DNA from: Acidobacteriota bacterium
Lineage (GTDB): Bacteria; Acidobacteriota; Terriglobia; Terriglobales; Acidobacteriaceae
Assembly (NCBI GenBank): GCA_021801945.1
Contig: JAKABE010000007.1
Location: forward strand, 1 to 24,919
DNA: 24,919 nt
Direction of reading: 5' to 3'
Program-made: the position numbers and the translations under genes
Notes under the pieces: generated by a model
The model's database searches: none
What the model saw: only the letters and a program-made list of their open reading frames with translations
Told to the model about the DNA's origin: nothing
Shown: positions 7,714 through 17,112 of the stretch, piece by piece
How the letters are laid out: each line of letters begins with the position of its first letter
Position numbering within the stretch: the first letter of the stretch is position 1

Positions 7714-9102
7714 ATGTCTTTTCGCGCCGTTAAAGTGCTGCTCTTCGCCGCTATCCTTGCATTTCCCGCTTTGTCTCTCGCGCAGCAACCCTCCGCGCCC
7801 GCCACGCAAGCTCAGATTGCCGCCCTCGAACAGGCTGTCCAGAAGGCCCAGTCCGCCGGCGACAACGGCTGGATGCTGGTCTCGGCCGCCCTGGTTCTGC
7901 TCATGACCGGCCCCGGCCTGGCGCTCTTCTACGGGGGCCTGGTGCGCCAAAAGAACGTCCTGGGCACCATGATGCAGAGTTTCTCGATGATGGCCCTGAT
8001 CACCATCCTCTGGGCCGTCGTCGGCTACTCGCTGGCCTTCAGTCGCGGTAACGCCTTTATCGGGGGGTTCCAGCACATGTTCCTGCGGGGCGTGGGGCTG
8101 GCGCCCAATTCCAACTACGCTCCCACCATTCCCGCACAGACCTACATGGTCTACCAACTCATGTTCGCCATCATCACCCCGGCGCTTATCACCGGGGCCT
8201 TTGCCGAGCGCATGAAGTTCAGCGGCATGGCGGTCTTTCTCTCGCTGTGGTCGCTGCTCGTTTACTGCCCCATGGCGCACATGGTGTGGGGTGTGGGCGG
8301 ACTACTCAACGCCGTCGGCGGCCACATTCCCAGCCTCGACTTCGCCGGCGGGACGGTAGTTCATATCACCAGCGGCATCTCCGCCCTGGTCACTTGTCTC
8401 TATTTAGGTAAGCGCATGGGCTACCCGCACACCAAGATGGCGCCGCACAACCTGGTCATTAGCTTTATCGGCGCCTGCCTTCTGTGGTTTGGTTGGTTTG
8501 GCTTTAACGCCGGCAGCGCCGTGGCCGCCAACGCACTGGCCACGAGCGCCTTCGTCAATACCCAATTTGCCACCGCAACCGCCATCCTTGGCTGGACAAT
8601 CTTCGAGTGGTTTAATAACGGCAAGCCCACCGCACTGGGCGCTATCTCCGGCGCTGTCGCCGGGCTCGTGGCCATCACTCCCGCGTCGGGTTTTGTTCAG
8701 CCCTTTGCGGCTTTACTCATCGGCCTGCTCGCGGGTTTCTTCTGCTCCTTTATGGTCTTCAAGGTCAAGGCCATCTTCGGTTACGACGACTCCCTTGATG
8801 CCTTTGGTGTGCACGGCGCTGGCGGCACTCTGGGAGCGATCCTGACCGGAGTCTTTGCCACCTGCGTCATCAACCCCATCTTCGGCGACCACGTTCCCAC
8901 CGGCGGGATCGACGGCCACTGGAGCCAGATCCTTCACCAGTTCGCCGGCGTGGGCATTGCGTGGAGCATCTCCATTGTGGGAACGCTGGTCCTGCTGTTC
9001 GTCGTCGATAAGACTGTCGGGCTGCGCGTAGCGCCCGAGGACGAAGCCGCCGGCCTCGACCTTTCGCAGCACGGCGAGGAAGGTTACGATTTCAACGCGT
9101 AG
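7714..9102 (+). CDS. amtB: Ammonium transporter AmtB
   Basis: This 462-residue inner-membrane protein conducts ammonium/ammonia across the cytoplasmic membrane. It begins with a cleavable signal peptide (FAAILAFPALSLA, cut expected after Ala23), as in several bacterial Amt proteins, followed by a short periplasmic segment and about eleven membrane helices from residue 52 on. Key family residues are present: Asp209 in DFAGGTVVH, and the twin pore histidines His217 and His367 (the latter in FGVHGAGGTLGAI). The C-terminal cytoplasmic tail after about residue 432 is the part that contacts PII. The ATG at 7714 is chosen because it opens directly onto the signal peptide and has GGGAG 11 nt upstream; longer in-frame forms add non-signal sequence. 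The glnK gene follows 205 bp downstream. Confidence 0.97.
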   Translation: MSFRAVKVLLFAAILAFPALSLAQQPSAPATQAQIAALEQAVQKAQSAGDNGWMLVSAALVLLMTGPGLALFYGGLVRQKNVLGTMMQSFSMMALITILWAVVGYSLAFSRGNAFIGGFQHMFLRGVGLAPNSNYAPTIPAQTYMVYQLMFAIITPALITGAFAERMKFSGMAVFLSLWSLLVYCPMAHMVWGVGGLLNAVGGHIPSLDFAGGTVVHITSGISALVTCLYLGKRMGYPHTKMAPHNLVISFIGACLLWFGWFGFNAGSAVAANALATSAFVNTQFATATAILGWTIFEWFNNGKPTALGAISGAVAGLVAITPASGFVQPFAALLIGLLAGFFCSFMVFKVKAIFGYDDSLDAFGVHGAGGTLGAILTGVFATCVINPIFGDHVPTGGIDGHWSQILHQFAGVGIAWSISIVGTLVLLFVVDKTVGLRVAPEDEAAGLDLSQHGEEGYDFNA

Positions 9103-9169
9103 ACGTCGGCTTTTTGGCCTCAGCCTTCAGCTTCTTTTGCAGATGAACGCTGCGATTTGCGCACGAACA

Positions 9170-9205
9170 AGCTGATCTCTGAGGGCTAATGACTGAAAGC
9201 TGATC
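9170..9205. repeat. Degenerate AGCTGATC/GGCTAATGA repeats between amtB and glnK
   Basis: AGCTGATC occurs at 9170-9177 and 9198-9205 with a related GGCTAATGA between them. Similar units appear at 17085-17112. Their role is unknown and they look like low-complexity intergenic drift. Confidence 0.4.
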
Positions 9206-9280
9206 CACTTGTTTCTCTAATGGTGAGGAACAATAAGCTCCTGGATTCGGTGGGCGCTGCCAACCGGCGGTCCCACCTGA

Positions 9281-9646
<366 letters not shown>

Positions 9647-9687
9647 GAGGGCGTCGGCGAGCCAATATCGTTCCCTGGGAGCCCGAC

Positions 9688-10284
9688 ATGAGCGTCCTCT
9701 CGGAGGCTCTGATCGCAGCTCCCGACTGGCGCGCGAAACTGCTCTGGCCGGTTGGCCAGGATGCGAACGGGACCGGGCTGGCGCAGGCTCGCTTTGAACT
9801 CGCCAGAGTCCGTGTTGAGGCCACTTTCACCGAGGCCGGGCCGAATGAGTGGCGGGTGGCGTTCGAAGCGGCTTCCCAGGGGACTGCATCTGAGAATATC
9901 CACGCATCGATTCGCATCTTTAGCGGAGTCTTTCAGGCGGTGCGCGAATTTCTCGAAGTACGCCAGCCCGAGCGGCTTGTCTTCGCCTCGAGCGAGGAAT
10001 ACCTCGGCCAACTCTACGAGGAGTATCTGCAAAGGCAGGATACGCCGCTGCGCCAACTCGGCTACCGCATGGTTCATCCGGCCAGAATCGCCCCGCTCAC
10101 CGAATCTGCGATTGAGAAGGCCACACCCTCCGAGTGGAAAGACATAAGCGGCCAAGCCGATGAGCCACGCAGGCATTGCCTGCAAGCGCGGCCTCCAGCA
10201 CTGCTCTGTGATTGCCTGCTGAAGGGAAGAACGAGTTGGGAAAGGCTCCAACCGAATGTCCGCCCGCGACGCACACCATCTTAG
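9688..10284 (+). CDS. Hypothetical protein between glnK and glnD
   Basis: The 198-residue product is unrecognised. Residues 1-135 look like a folded, soluble alpha/beta protein (for example VRVEATFTEAGPNEWRVAFE and IRIFSGVFQAVREFLEV, then PERLVFASSEEYLGQLYEEY), reminiscent in pattern of uncharacterised phage-type proteins. The remainder, from about 136, is rich in Arg, Pro and Cys with no clear structure and may be poorly constrained. There is no signal peptide or membrane segment. GGGAG lies 7 nt before the ATG, a good site. It starts 41 bp after glnK, so co-transcription with it is likely, while 151 bp separate it from glnD. Confidence 0.62.
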   Translation: MSVLSEALIAAPDWRAKLLWPVGQDANGTGLAQARFELARVRVEATFTEAGPNEWRVAFEAASQGTASENIHASIRIFSGVFQAVREFLEVRQPERLVFASSEEYLGQLYEEYLQRQDTPLRQLGYRMVHPARIAPLTESAIEKATPSEWKDISGQADEPRRHCLQARPPALLCDCLLKGRTSWERLQPNVRPRRTPS

Positions 10285-10435
10285 CGAAGACATCGATCAC
10301 AACAGTCATCAGCGGCGAATCGAAGGGATAGGCCCCGAGTGTTCCTTGGCGCGGGATCGATTACCCCGTTCCGGCCAATATCGCTTATGCTGTTAACAAT
10401 TCCTTCTTGCTTCGGCAGGCCGAGCAAAACACCTC

Positions 10436-13033
10436 ATGAATCCAGCGCCTTTGGCGGTTGACGATCTACGGGAGCAGTATCTCAGGGAGATGGCGCTTGT
10501 ACGTCAGACCTGCGAGCGCACCGGCGATGGCACCGCCGCCATCCGCCGCCGCTCCGCCGTGGTGGACCGTATCGTCGTGGAGATGTGGCGACGCGCCTTT
10601 GCGGACCTGCCCGCGCAGAACGCCGCCATGGTGGCCATCGGCGGCTACGGCCGCAAGGACCTTTTCCCCTATTCCGACATCGACGTGCTCTTTGCTTTCG
10701 CCGACGACAAGACCGAGGAGCATTCGAAAGAGGCGGTCCGCTCGATCATCCAGGGCATGTGGGACGTTGGTCTGCGCGCCAGTCCCAGCTTGCGCACTCT
10801 TAAAGAAGCCGGCCGCTTCGACCCCGACAATCTGGAATTCACCCTGGCCACCTTTGAGCGCCGTTTCCTGGCCGGCCAGTTCCCTCTTTACCAGAAGCTC
10901 CACCAGGTTGTTCTTCCCGGCCTTGTCCTGAGCGAGTGGAATACCATTACGCAAAAGCTGGGCGAGATTGCCCGCGCCCGCCACGCCAAGTACGGCAACA
11001 CGATCTTTCATCTCGAGCCCAATCTCAAGGAGTGTCCTGGCGGTCTGCGCGACTACCATCTTGCCGTTTGGTTTGCGATCCTCTTCCATCTCAAGGAAAC
11101 CAAGGAATGGCCGCGCCAGCATGGCGGCGTCTTCCAGAGTGCCCGTGGCGACGCCGAAGCCGCCTTTGATTTCCTGGCCGCCGCACGCGCCTTTCTTCAC
11201 TTTCAGTTTGGCCGCGACAACAATATTCTCGACTGGCAGTCGCAGGACGAGGCTGCCGCGCGCTCCATTGGCCTGGAAACACGCGGCACAGCGGACCCCT
11301 CCTACTGGATGCGCACCTATTACCGGCACGCACGTGTCGTCTACCGCCGCGCCGCGTTGTTGATGGAGCATCTGCCCGCGCCGGTCAGTTTCTATCGCCA
11401 GTTCCGCCGCCGCCGCACCCCCATTGCAAGCACTGAGTTTTTCCTTGACCAGGGCCGCATCGACGTTCCACCCGGGGTGCAATTCAACGACACCGCCGCC
11501 ATCCTGCGCGTCTTCTCCCTCATGTCCACGCACGGCCACATGCTCTCTCAGGCTGCTGAGGATCGCATCAACGACGCGCTGCCCGTCCTGGCCATCAAAG
11601 TTCCCGAAGGGCCATATCTGTGGAACGCACTGCGCGAAGTTCTGATTGGCCCCCATGCCGCGCACGCCTTGCGCACGATGCATGCTCTCGGCATTCTCGA
11701 GATGCTCATCCCTGAGTTTCACGGCATCGATGCCCTCGTGATCCGCGATAGCTACCATCGTTACACCGTCGATGAGCACACTTTTCTGGTAATCGATAAC
11801 GTGCATGGCCTGCGCCAGCCTGGGCACGAATACGAGCAGCGCCTTGCCCAGCTCCTGCCGGAGATCGACCGCTTCGATCTGTTTCTCTTAGCGCTTCTGC
11901 TCCACGATACCGGCAAGGGCCGCCGCGAGGGCGAACACGCCAGCCAGAGCGTTGAGCTGGCCGATAGCTTTCTCGCCCGTCTGGACTTCGATAGCGAGGA
12001 ACGCGACTTAGTTCTCACGCTCATCCGTATGCACCTGGAAATGTCGGCCGCCATGCGCCGCGACATCTTCGACATGGAGAACGTGCGCGCCTTCGCGGAA
12101 AAGATTGGCAGCCCGCAGCTTCTTAAAATGCTCACCATCATGACTTTCGCGGACATCAAGGCCGTCAACCCCGACGCTCTGACTCCCTGGAAGGCCGAAA
12201 ACCTCTGGCAGTTCTACATGTCCACCTCCAACTACATGGACCGCTCGGTGGACGAGGCCCGCTATCACTCTGCCTTCGACCCCACCCTGCTCAACCGCAT
12301 TCGCTCCATGGTTCCTGCCGGGCAGCACGGCGAGTTGAAACAATTCCTGGAAGGCCTTCCGCAGCGATATCTGCAAACCCGCCTGCCCGAGCAGATTCGC
12401 CATCACTTCCAGATGTCCCTCAACCTCGACAGCGACCCCGTTCAGCTTGATCTGCGCTTCAGCCGGCAGCTATTCGACCTGACCGTCATCACCCGCGACC
12501 GCGCGCGCCTGTTTGCCGACGTGGCCGGCGCCCTGGCCGCCTGGGGCATGAACATCGTCCGTGCCGGCGCTTTCTCCAACGACGCCGGCGTGATCGTAGA
12601 CAGCTTCCACTTCTCCGACGTCTTCCGCACCATCGAGCTCAACCCCTCGGAAAAGGATAGGTTCTTAGAGAACATCCGCGACGTGGTGGCGCAAAAGGTC
12701 TCCGTCGAACAGCTTCTCCAGGCTCGCCGTCACCTGACCCACCCAAGCCGTATCCGCGTGGAGGTGGCTACGCGCCTGGAATTCGATTCCGAGTCTTCCA
12801 CTCATTCCACGCTCTTGCAGGTAGTCGCCCAGGATCTGCCCGGCCTGCTCCGGCAGATCGCGCTCACCCTCAGTTCGCACCAGTGCAACATCAAGATCGC
12901 ACTCATCGATACGGAGGGCGAAACTGCCATTGATGTCTTCTACCTCACCAGCCGGGGCGCCAAGCTCACCGCTGAATCCAGACAGACACTGGCTCGAGAC
13001 CTGGCTGAGGCGCTCAATGCCATGCGCGCCTGA
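10436..13033 (+). CDS. glnD: Protein-PII uridylyltransferase / uridylyl-removing enzyme
   Basis: This 865-residue bifunctional enzyme adds UMP to PII Tyr51 at low glutamine and removes it at high glutamine, making it the glutamine sensor of the nitrogen system. The nucleotidyltransferase motif [18 protein letters not shown] is at residues 69-86, with Asp81 and Asp83 as metal ligands. The HD hydrolase domain shows His490-Asp491 in LLLHDTGKG. Two C-terminal ACT domains, at about residues 682-760 and 792-865, would bind glutamine. Length and domain order match the family (about 850-950 residues). Two PII genes in the window are its expected substrates. The ribosome-binding site is weak. Confidence 0.97.
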   Translation: MNPAPLAVDDLREQYLREMALVRQTCERTGDGTAAIRRRSAVVDRIVVEMWRRAFADLPAQNAAMVAIGGYGRKDLFPYSDIDVLFAFADDKTEEHSKEAVRSIIQGMWDVGLRASPSLRTLKEAGRFDPDNLEFTLATFERRFLAGQFPLYQKLHQVVLPGLVLSEWNTITQKLGEIARARHAKYGNTIFHLEPNLKECPGGLRDYHLAVWFAILFHLKETKEWPRQHGGVFQSARGDAEAAFDFLAAARAFLHFQFGRDNNILDWQSQDEAAARSIGLETRGTADPSYWMRTYYRHARVVYRRAALLMEHLPAPVSFYRQFRRRRTPIASTEFFLDQGRIDVPPGVQFNDTAAILRVFSLMSTHGHMLSQAAEDRINDALPVLAIKVPEGPYLWNALREVLIGPHAAHALRTMHALGILEMLIPEFHGIDALVIRDSYHRYTVDEHTFLVIDNVHGLRQPGHEYEQRLAQLLPEIDRFDLFLLALLLHDTGKGRREGEHASQSVELADSFLARLDFDSEERDLVLTLIRMHLEMSAAMRRDIFDMENVRAFAEKIGSPQLLKMLTIMTFADIKAVNPDALTPWKAENLWQFYMSTSNYMDRSVDEARYHSAFDPTLLNRIRSMVPAGQHGELKQFLEGLPQRYLQTRLPEQIRHHFQMSLNLDSDPVQLDLRFSRQLFDLTVITRDRARLFADVAGALAAWGMNIVRAGAFSNDAGVIVDSFHFSDVFRTIELNPSEKDRFLENIRDVVAQKVSVEQLLQARRHLTHPSRIRVEVATRLEFDSESSTHSTLLQVVAQDLPGLLRQIALTLSSHQCNIKIALIDTEGETAIDVFYLTSRGAKLTAESRQTLARDLAEALNAMRA

Positions 13034-13144
13034 CGCCCTATCTGCAGAAGTCGCTCCGCATCTCGTAAACCTGCCACGCATTGCAGGAGCGGTAAACTAT
13101 TATCGAGGAACGTCTGTACGGAATGCCAATTCCCTGGAGGAATC

Positions 13145-14158
13145 ATGCCGCAGAATTTGCCAGGCAGCTTACTGGAACAGTTGCGCAAGTACACCGTGGT
13201 CGTCGCCGACACTGGCGACATTGAGGCGATGGAACAGTTTCGTCCCCAGGATGCGACCACGAATCCCTCATTGATCACGGCGGCGGCGCAAATGCCGCAG
13301 TACCAGTCCATTGTGGACGGCGTACTTCTGGACGCGCGCAAGGAACTGGGCGAGGATGCTGACGATCAGGCCATCGCCAACCTGGCCTTCCAGCGACTGG
13401 CCATCGCCTTCGGAAAGAAGATTCTCGAGATCGTCCCCGGCCGCGTTTCGACAGAAGTCGACGCGCGCCTCTCCTATGACACCGCGGGCACCATCGCCAT
13501 GGCGCGCAGCATCATCGCCCAATACGACGCGGCGGGCATCGGCCGCAACCGCGTGCTCATCAAAATCGCCTCTACGTGGGAGGGAATTCGCGCCGCCGAG
13601 GTGCTTGAGAAGGAAGGCATTCACTGCAACCTGACCCTGCTTTTCGGGCTGCATCAGGCCATCGCTGCGGCCGAAGCGGGCGCCACCCTCATCTCGCCCT
13701 TCGTAGGCCGCATTCTCGACTGGTACAAGAAAGACACCGGCAAGGACTACCACGGAGCCGATGACCCCGGCGTACAGTCGGTGACGCGCATCTACAACTA
13801 CTTCAAGAAATACGGCCATAAAACCGTGGTGATGGGCGCCAGCTTCCGCAACATCGGCGAAATCTGCGAACTGGCTGGCTGCGACCTGCTTACCATCTCG
13901 CCGCAACTGCTTGGCGAGCTCGAAAAGACCCAGGGTGAGCTGCCGCGCAGGCTCGATCCGGAGTCGGCCAAGAAACATTCCATCGAAAAGATCGTCATGG
14001 ACAAGACCACCTTTGACCGCATGCATGCCGCCGACAGCATGGCCAGCGACAAGCTGAAGGAGGGCATCGAGGGCTTTTCCGCCGCGCTTGTCAAGCTGGA
14101 GACGCTGCTTGCCGGCCGCCTGGCGGAACTCGAATCGCGCGCGCATGCGGCGGTCTGA
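13145..14158 (+). CDS. tal: Transaldolase
   Basis: The 337-residue product matches the TalB-type transaldolase, the cytoplasmic pentose-phosphate enzyme that moves a dihydroxyacetone unit from sedoheptulose 7-phosphate to glyceraldehyde 3-phosphate. The Schiff-base lysine is Lys140 in [12 protein letters not shown]. Asp22 in VVADTGD, the ATTNPSL motif (residues 37-43) and CNLTLLF complete the active site, and [10 protein letters not shown] is the classic phosphate-binding segment. Length is close to the 317-residue E. coli enzyme plus a short C-terminal extension. GGAGG lies 4 nt before the ATG. It follows glnD by 111 bp on the same strand. Confidence 0.97.
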   Translation: MPQNLPGSLLEQLRKYTVVVADTGDIEAMEQFRPQDATTNPSLITAAAQMPQYQSIVDGVLLDARKELGEDADDQAIANLAFQRLAIAFGKKILEIVPGRVSTEVDARLSYDTAGTIAMARSIIAQYDAAGIGRNRVLIKIASTWEGIRAAEVLEKEGIHCNLTLLFGLHQAIAAAEAGATLISPFVGRILDWYKKDTGKDYHGADDPGVQSVTRIYNYFKKYGHKTVVMGASFRNIGEICELAGCDLLTISPQLLGELEKTQGELPRRLDPESAKKHSIEKIVMDKTTFDRMHAADSMASDKLKEGIEGFSAALVKLETLLAGRLAELESRAHAAV

Positions 14159-14262
14159 GATGAGCCTGCAAGGCGCCCGTTTGTTCGTTCGCCCTTTCCG
14201 TTTGAAACTGCAAGATAAGAATCAGCTTGCATTGATCGGGTGGAGGGGGCACTCTTGAGAGA

Positions 14263-14892
14263 GTGAAACGCTGGATCTACATCGTCCTGGGCATCATCCT
14301 CATCCTGGGGGTTGTCTACGTCTATCTGCACCGGGATGAATTGGGGTTTTCCGCGCCTTTTGAGAGCGGCTCGGAGTCCAGCGGAGCCACCACCGATCTC
14401 CAGCCGGCACACATCAACTGGGTGAAGGTTGACCGCTCACCTCAAGGCTTCACCGTTGAAATGCCGTCCGGCACCGCCCAGATCGAGGTTCCCGCCTATA
14501 ACCAGCAAGGCGGCACCGATCCGGTCACCATGATCTACTCTAACCCAGATGCGCAGACCACTTTTTCCGTCTCCTGGAAGGACAACCCGCCCGTCATGCA
14601 GGCCAGCGGCGGGTCAGCAGATCTAACTCTGGACATGGCACGGGACGATGCGCTGGCGCACTCGCAATGCACGCTGGTCAGCGAGTCGCGAACGGCTCTC
14701 GACGGCTATCCCGTCCGCGATTTTGTCGGTCGGAACGATAGCGGCGGCATCTTCAATGCCCGTCTCATCCTAGCTGGCCAGCGGCTCTACATGCTCATGG
14801 CGGCCTTCCCTGCGGTGACTGCGCGTCGCGATGGCGACGTGGCACACTTCTTCGACTCATTCCACCTAGTCACGGCCGCCAGTGACAATTAG
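14263..14892 (+). CDS. Membrane-anchored hypothetical protein
   Basis: The 209-residue product has one N-terminal hydrophobic helix (residues 4-22, WIYIVLGIILILGVVYVYL) after a short positively charged start, so it is probably an N-in/C-out signal anchor with a soluble domain outside the cytoplasmic membrane. The rest resembles a single alpha/beta domain with the pattern GFTVEMPSGTAQIEVP, then FSVSWKDNP, then RLYMLMAAFP, similar in outline to small lipoprotein-like domains of unknown function. The start is GTG; GGAGG is 13 nt upstream, rather far, with a weaker GAGAG closer. It lies 104 bp after tal and converges on the SDR gene 73 bp away. Confidence 0.72.
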   Translation: MKRWIYIVLGIILILGVVYVYLHRDELGFSAPFESGSESSGATTDLQPAHINWVKVDRSPQGFTVEMPSGTAQIEVPAYNQQGGTDPVTMIYSNPDAQTTFSVSWKDNPPVMQASGGSADLTLDMARDDALAHSQCTLVSESRTALDGYPVRDFVGRNDSGGIFNARLILAGQRLYMLMAAFPAVTARRDGDVAHFFDSFHLVTAASDN

Positions 14893-14965
14893 TGCGTCCT
14901 TCGCACAACTTTCTGATCATCACCCAAGGATTTCCGATTCATGCCGCTCGCAATCCGCGCCCACT

Positions 14966-15769
14966 TCAGCCCTTCGTCTCGTCTGCGGCCGGCCGCGCCG
15001 CCATCTCCACGACTCCCGTAATCAGCGTTGTAGGCAGAAAACGCACCAGGCGCGACGTGAGCCGTCCGCGCCAGTTGGGAATGACGGTGCGCCGCCCGCG
15101 CTCAAGCCCGTCCACTCCCTGCCGCGCCACCTCTTCCACGCGCTGCACACGCCGCTTGAAGGCCCCTGCCCGCGCCACTTCGAAGAATTCGCTCTCGGTA
15201 GGGCCGGGGCAGAGCGCGGTTACCTTCACGCCGGAACGCGCTACCTCAGCCGCCAGCCCCAGGGCGAAGAATCGGTCGAAGACCTTGGTGGCCGCGTAGG
15301 TGGTTATGTACGGCACCGGCTGGAAACTGGCCGTCGAGGCCACGATCAGCACCCATCCCCGCTGCCGCTCCACCATGGGCTGAACGAAGAGCCGCGCAAG
15401 CCGCACCACGGCCTCGCAGTTCACGCGCACCTGGCTCAGTTCCTGCTCTACCGGGCTAGCGTGGAATGCGCCGTACTGCCCCAGCCCGGCGTTGTTCACC
15501 AGAATGTCGATGGTCAGTCCCGCGCCCTCGGTGGCGTCGTAGATCTGCTGCGGCGCGCCGGGATCGTTCAAGTCGGCAACCACAATCCGCGTCTCGGTCC
15601 GCTTGGCGGTGAGTTCGGCGGCCAGCGCCTCCAGCCGCTCGCGGCGCCGCGCACTGAGGATCAGCTTTGCCCCGCGCTCTGCCAGGTCCCGCGCTACAGC
15701 CGCGCCGATGCCGGAACTGGCTCCGGTCACCAAAGCCCATCTGCCGTGAAAGTCGCTTTTATTCGTCAT
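14966..15769 (-). CDS. Short-chain dehydrogenase/reductase (SDR)
   Basis: This 267-residue cytoplasmic oxidoreductase has the classical SDR fold. The cofactor motif TGASSGIG is at residues 15-22, NNAG at 92-95, and the catalytic triad is Ser145, Tyr158 and Lys162 (YAATK). The basic residues after beta-strand 2 (SARRRERL) suggest NADP preference. The substrate cannot be predicted; the extended C-terminus with RLVRFLPTT is like the SDR group often annotated as short-chain oxidoreductases of lipid-type substrates. The ATG at 15769 gives the usual short N-terminus before the Rossmann motif; the frame stays open upstream but the added 44 residues look non-coding. No clear ribosome-binding site is seen. 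Confidence 0.92.
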   Translation of the reverse strand: MTNKSDFHGRWALVTGASSGIGAAVARDLAERGAKLILSARRRERLEALAAELTAKRTETRIVVADLNDPGAPQQIYDATEGAGLTIDILVNNAGLGQYGAFHASPVEQELSQVRVNCEAVVRLARLFVQPMVERQRGWVLIVASTASFQPVPYITTYAATKVFDRFFALGLAAEVARSGVKVTALCPGPTESEFFEVARAGAFKRRVQRVEEVARQGVDGLERGRRTVIPNWRGRLTSRLVRFLPTTLITGVVEMAARPAADETKG

Positions 15770-15919
15770 CGCGAAACAGGATAGCAAGTCAGCGAGCCGA
15801 CGAGCCGAGAGCAGCCCGAAAAGACGCGAGATCCCTCGCAATGGCGGGAAAAGGACCGAAACGGACGGAAATCGGGCGGAGTGCGCCCTGATCGATGACA
15901 CCTAGAATATTAATAAGTA

Positions 15920-15935
15920 ATTGATTTTAAATGAT
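15920..15935 (+). repeat. 16-bp direct repeat, copy 1
   Basis: Matches 16076-16091 at 15 of 16 positions, 156 bp apart. A shorter related form lies near 16015-16026 (TAAATGATTGAT). Confidence 0.65.
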
Positions 15936-15972
15936 GATTCGATGATATGGAGAATAAGAGGAGAAAATTAGA

Positions 15973-15989
15973 GGGGGGGGGGGTGGGGG
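15973..15989 (+). repeat. Homopolymer tract G11-T-G5
   Basis: Eleven consecutive G followed by T and five G. Such tracts can vary in length by slippage; no gene start sits close enough to make phase variation evident. Confidence 0.85.
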
Positions 15990-16075
15990 TGCGCATTTCA
16001 CTTCTTTTTGCTGGTAAATGATTGATTTGGAATTGTTTATTAGTGAAATGAGACGCGCGGCTTATTCTATAAAAT

Positions 16076-16091
16076 ATTGATTCTAAATGAT
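16076..16091 (+). repeat. 16-bp direct repeat, copy 2
   Basis: Pairs with 15920-15935, with one mismatch at the eighth base (T to C). Confidence 0.65.
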
Positions 16092-16311
16092 TTAATTGAC
16101 GCGATTTAGGTGGTGCTTGGACGCGCGCATAGGAATTCGGCGAGGAGGGGGACAGAGACGCAGGCGGACGGGCCAGGGGACGGGGGATGACGTTCGGGAT
16201 GGACTCGATGGGAAGCGAGGATGCGCACATGGAGGGCCTGCCTGGGAATAGTGTGCAGGAAAAGGGGGAAATTGCCGGTAAATGGGGATCGCTTGCGGAC
16301 TTGCCAACCCG

Positions 16312-16950
16312 CTACTTCAGCAGCTTGAAGGCATGGGTCCACTGGTTGTGCAGAAAGCCGGGAATGCACCACAGAACCGCCAGAGGCTCGATCGCCCGCG
16401 CCGCCTCCGCGCCGCCCATGTTCGCCGACTCCCAGCCCAACTCGTCCAGAATCCGGCTCACGGTCTTCTTCGCGCCGTCGTCGTTGCCGCAGATGAACAT
16501 GGTCGGCCTGCCCCCGACGAACTCGGGATCGACCATCCGCGCCGCGCCCACTGAGTTGAAGGCCTTCACCAGGTGCGCCTCCGGAAACTCGTGCTGCAAC
16601 TGCTCCATGAGCGAGTCGTTCATCTTCGTATAGAACCGCAGCACGCCGTTCTCCGGCGGCGCTTCCTCGATGGGGTTGCAGGCGTCCATCACCGGCTTCC
16701 CTTTCAGGTTCTCCGCGCCCGCCAGGCGCAGCACCTCGGCGGCAGCCTGGCCCTTCACCGCCAGCACCAGCACTTCGCCGAAGGCCGCAGCCTGGGCAAA
16801 GGTGCCGGTGGCGCCCTTCGGGTTCTCGCCTGCCCATTCCTTCAGCTTGGCGGGGGTTCGCGAGCCCGCCATCACCGTGTGGCCATGTTTCAGGAAGCCG
16901 CTGGCCAGCGTCTTCGCCACCACGCCCGACCCAAGCACACCAATCTTCAT
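16312..16950 (-). CDS. NADP oxidoreductase, coenzyme F420-dependent type
   Basis: The 212-residue product is a small Rossmann-fold reductase of the PF03807 type. MKIGVLGSGVVAKTL begins at residue 1 with the dinucleotide motif GSGVVA at 7-12, and AGSRTPAKL after the second strand provides the Ser-Arg pair that favours NADP. Further family segments are LVLAVKG, VMDACNPI, KAFNSVGA and MFICGNDD. F420-dependent members are typical of archaea and actinobacteria, but bacterial relatives without F420 are common, so F420 use is not implied. The ATG at 16950 is chosen because GGAGG lies 5 nt upstream and the motif then starts at residue 2, as in the family; an ATG at 16971 would add seven residues. Confidence 0.9.
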   Translation of the reverse strand: MKIGVLGSGVVAKTLASGFLKHGHTVMAGSRTPAKLKEWAGENPKGATGTFAQAAAFGEVLVLAVKGQAAAEVLRLAGAENLKGKPVMDACNPIEEAPPENGVLRFYTKMNDSLMEQLQHEFPEAHLVKAFNSVGAARMVDPEFVGGRPTMFICGNDDGAKKTVSRILDELGWESANMGGAEAARAIEPLAVLWCIPGFLHNQWTHAFKLLK

Positions 16951-17084
16951 CTTGACCTCCATTCCGATCATGCTCGACGGGAAATGGATTCCTCGCGGCG
17001 GCCCAAAGATTCAGCGATATGCTCCGCTGCGGGGCGCCACGCAAACCACGCGGACCGGGGAGAACCTTTGCCTGACGAAGAAAG

Positions 17085-17112
17085 AGCTAATCGCTAAGAG
17101 CTAACAGCTAAA
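17085..17112. repeat. Short AGCTAA-type repeats over the M3 peptidase stop codon
   Basis: AGCTAA occurs at 17085-17090, 17099-17104 and 17106-17111, with GCTAA at 17093-17097. The repeats overlap the end of the peptidase gene and supply its stop codon. Confidence 0.5.

Larger units (their letters stand above)
15770..16311. other. AT-rich intergenic region with G-tract and direct repeats
   Basis: About 540 bases without a convincing gene. GC by hand count is about 25% over 15901-15960 and 30% over 16021-16080, far below the neighbours. A run of 11 G (15973-15983) followed by T and 5 G lies in the middle. The 16-mer ATTGATTTTAAATGAT (15920-15935) recurs as ATTGATTCTAAATGAT at 16076-16091. The region is upstream of the SDR gene and downstream of the NADP oxidoreductase gene, both minus-strand, so it probably includes the SDR promoter. 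Confidence 0.7.

Noticed and set aside
10466..11827. A 453-codon minus-strand frame opposite glnD
   Set aside because: GlnD motifs on the plus strand are unambiguous and the antisense product has no family features.
15910..16230. A 106-codon minus-strand frame over the AT-rich gap
   Set aside because: The product is low-complexity (Ser/Pro-rich), runs through the homopolymer tract and has no ribosome-binding site or recognisable domain.
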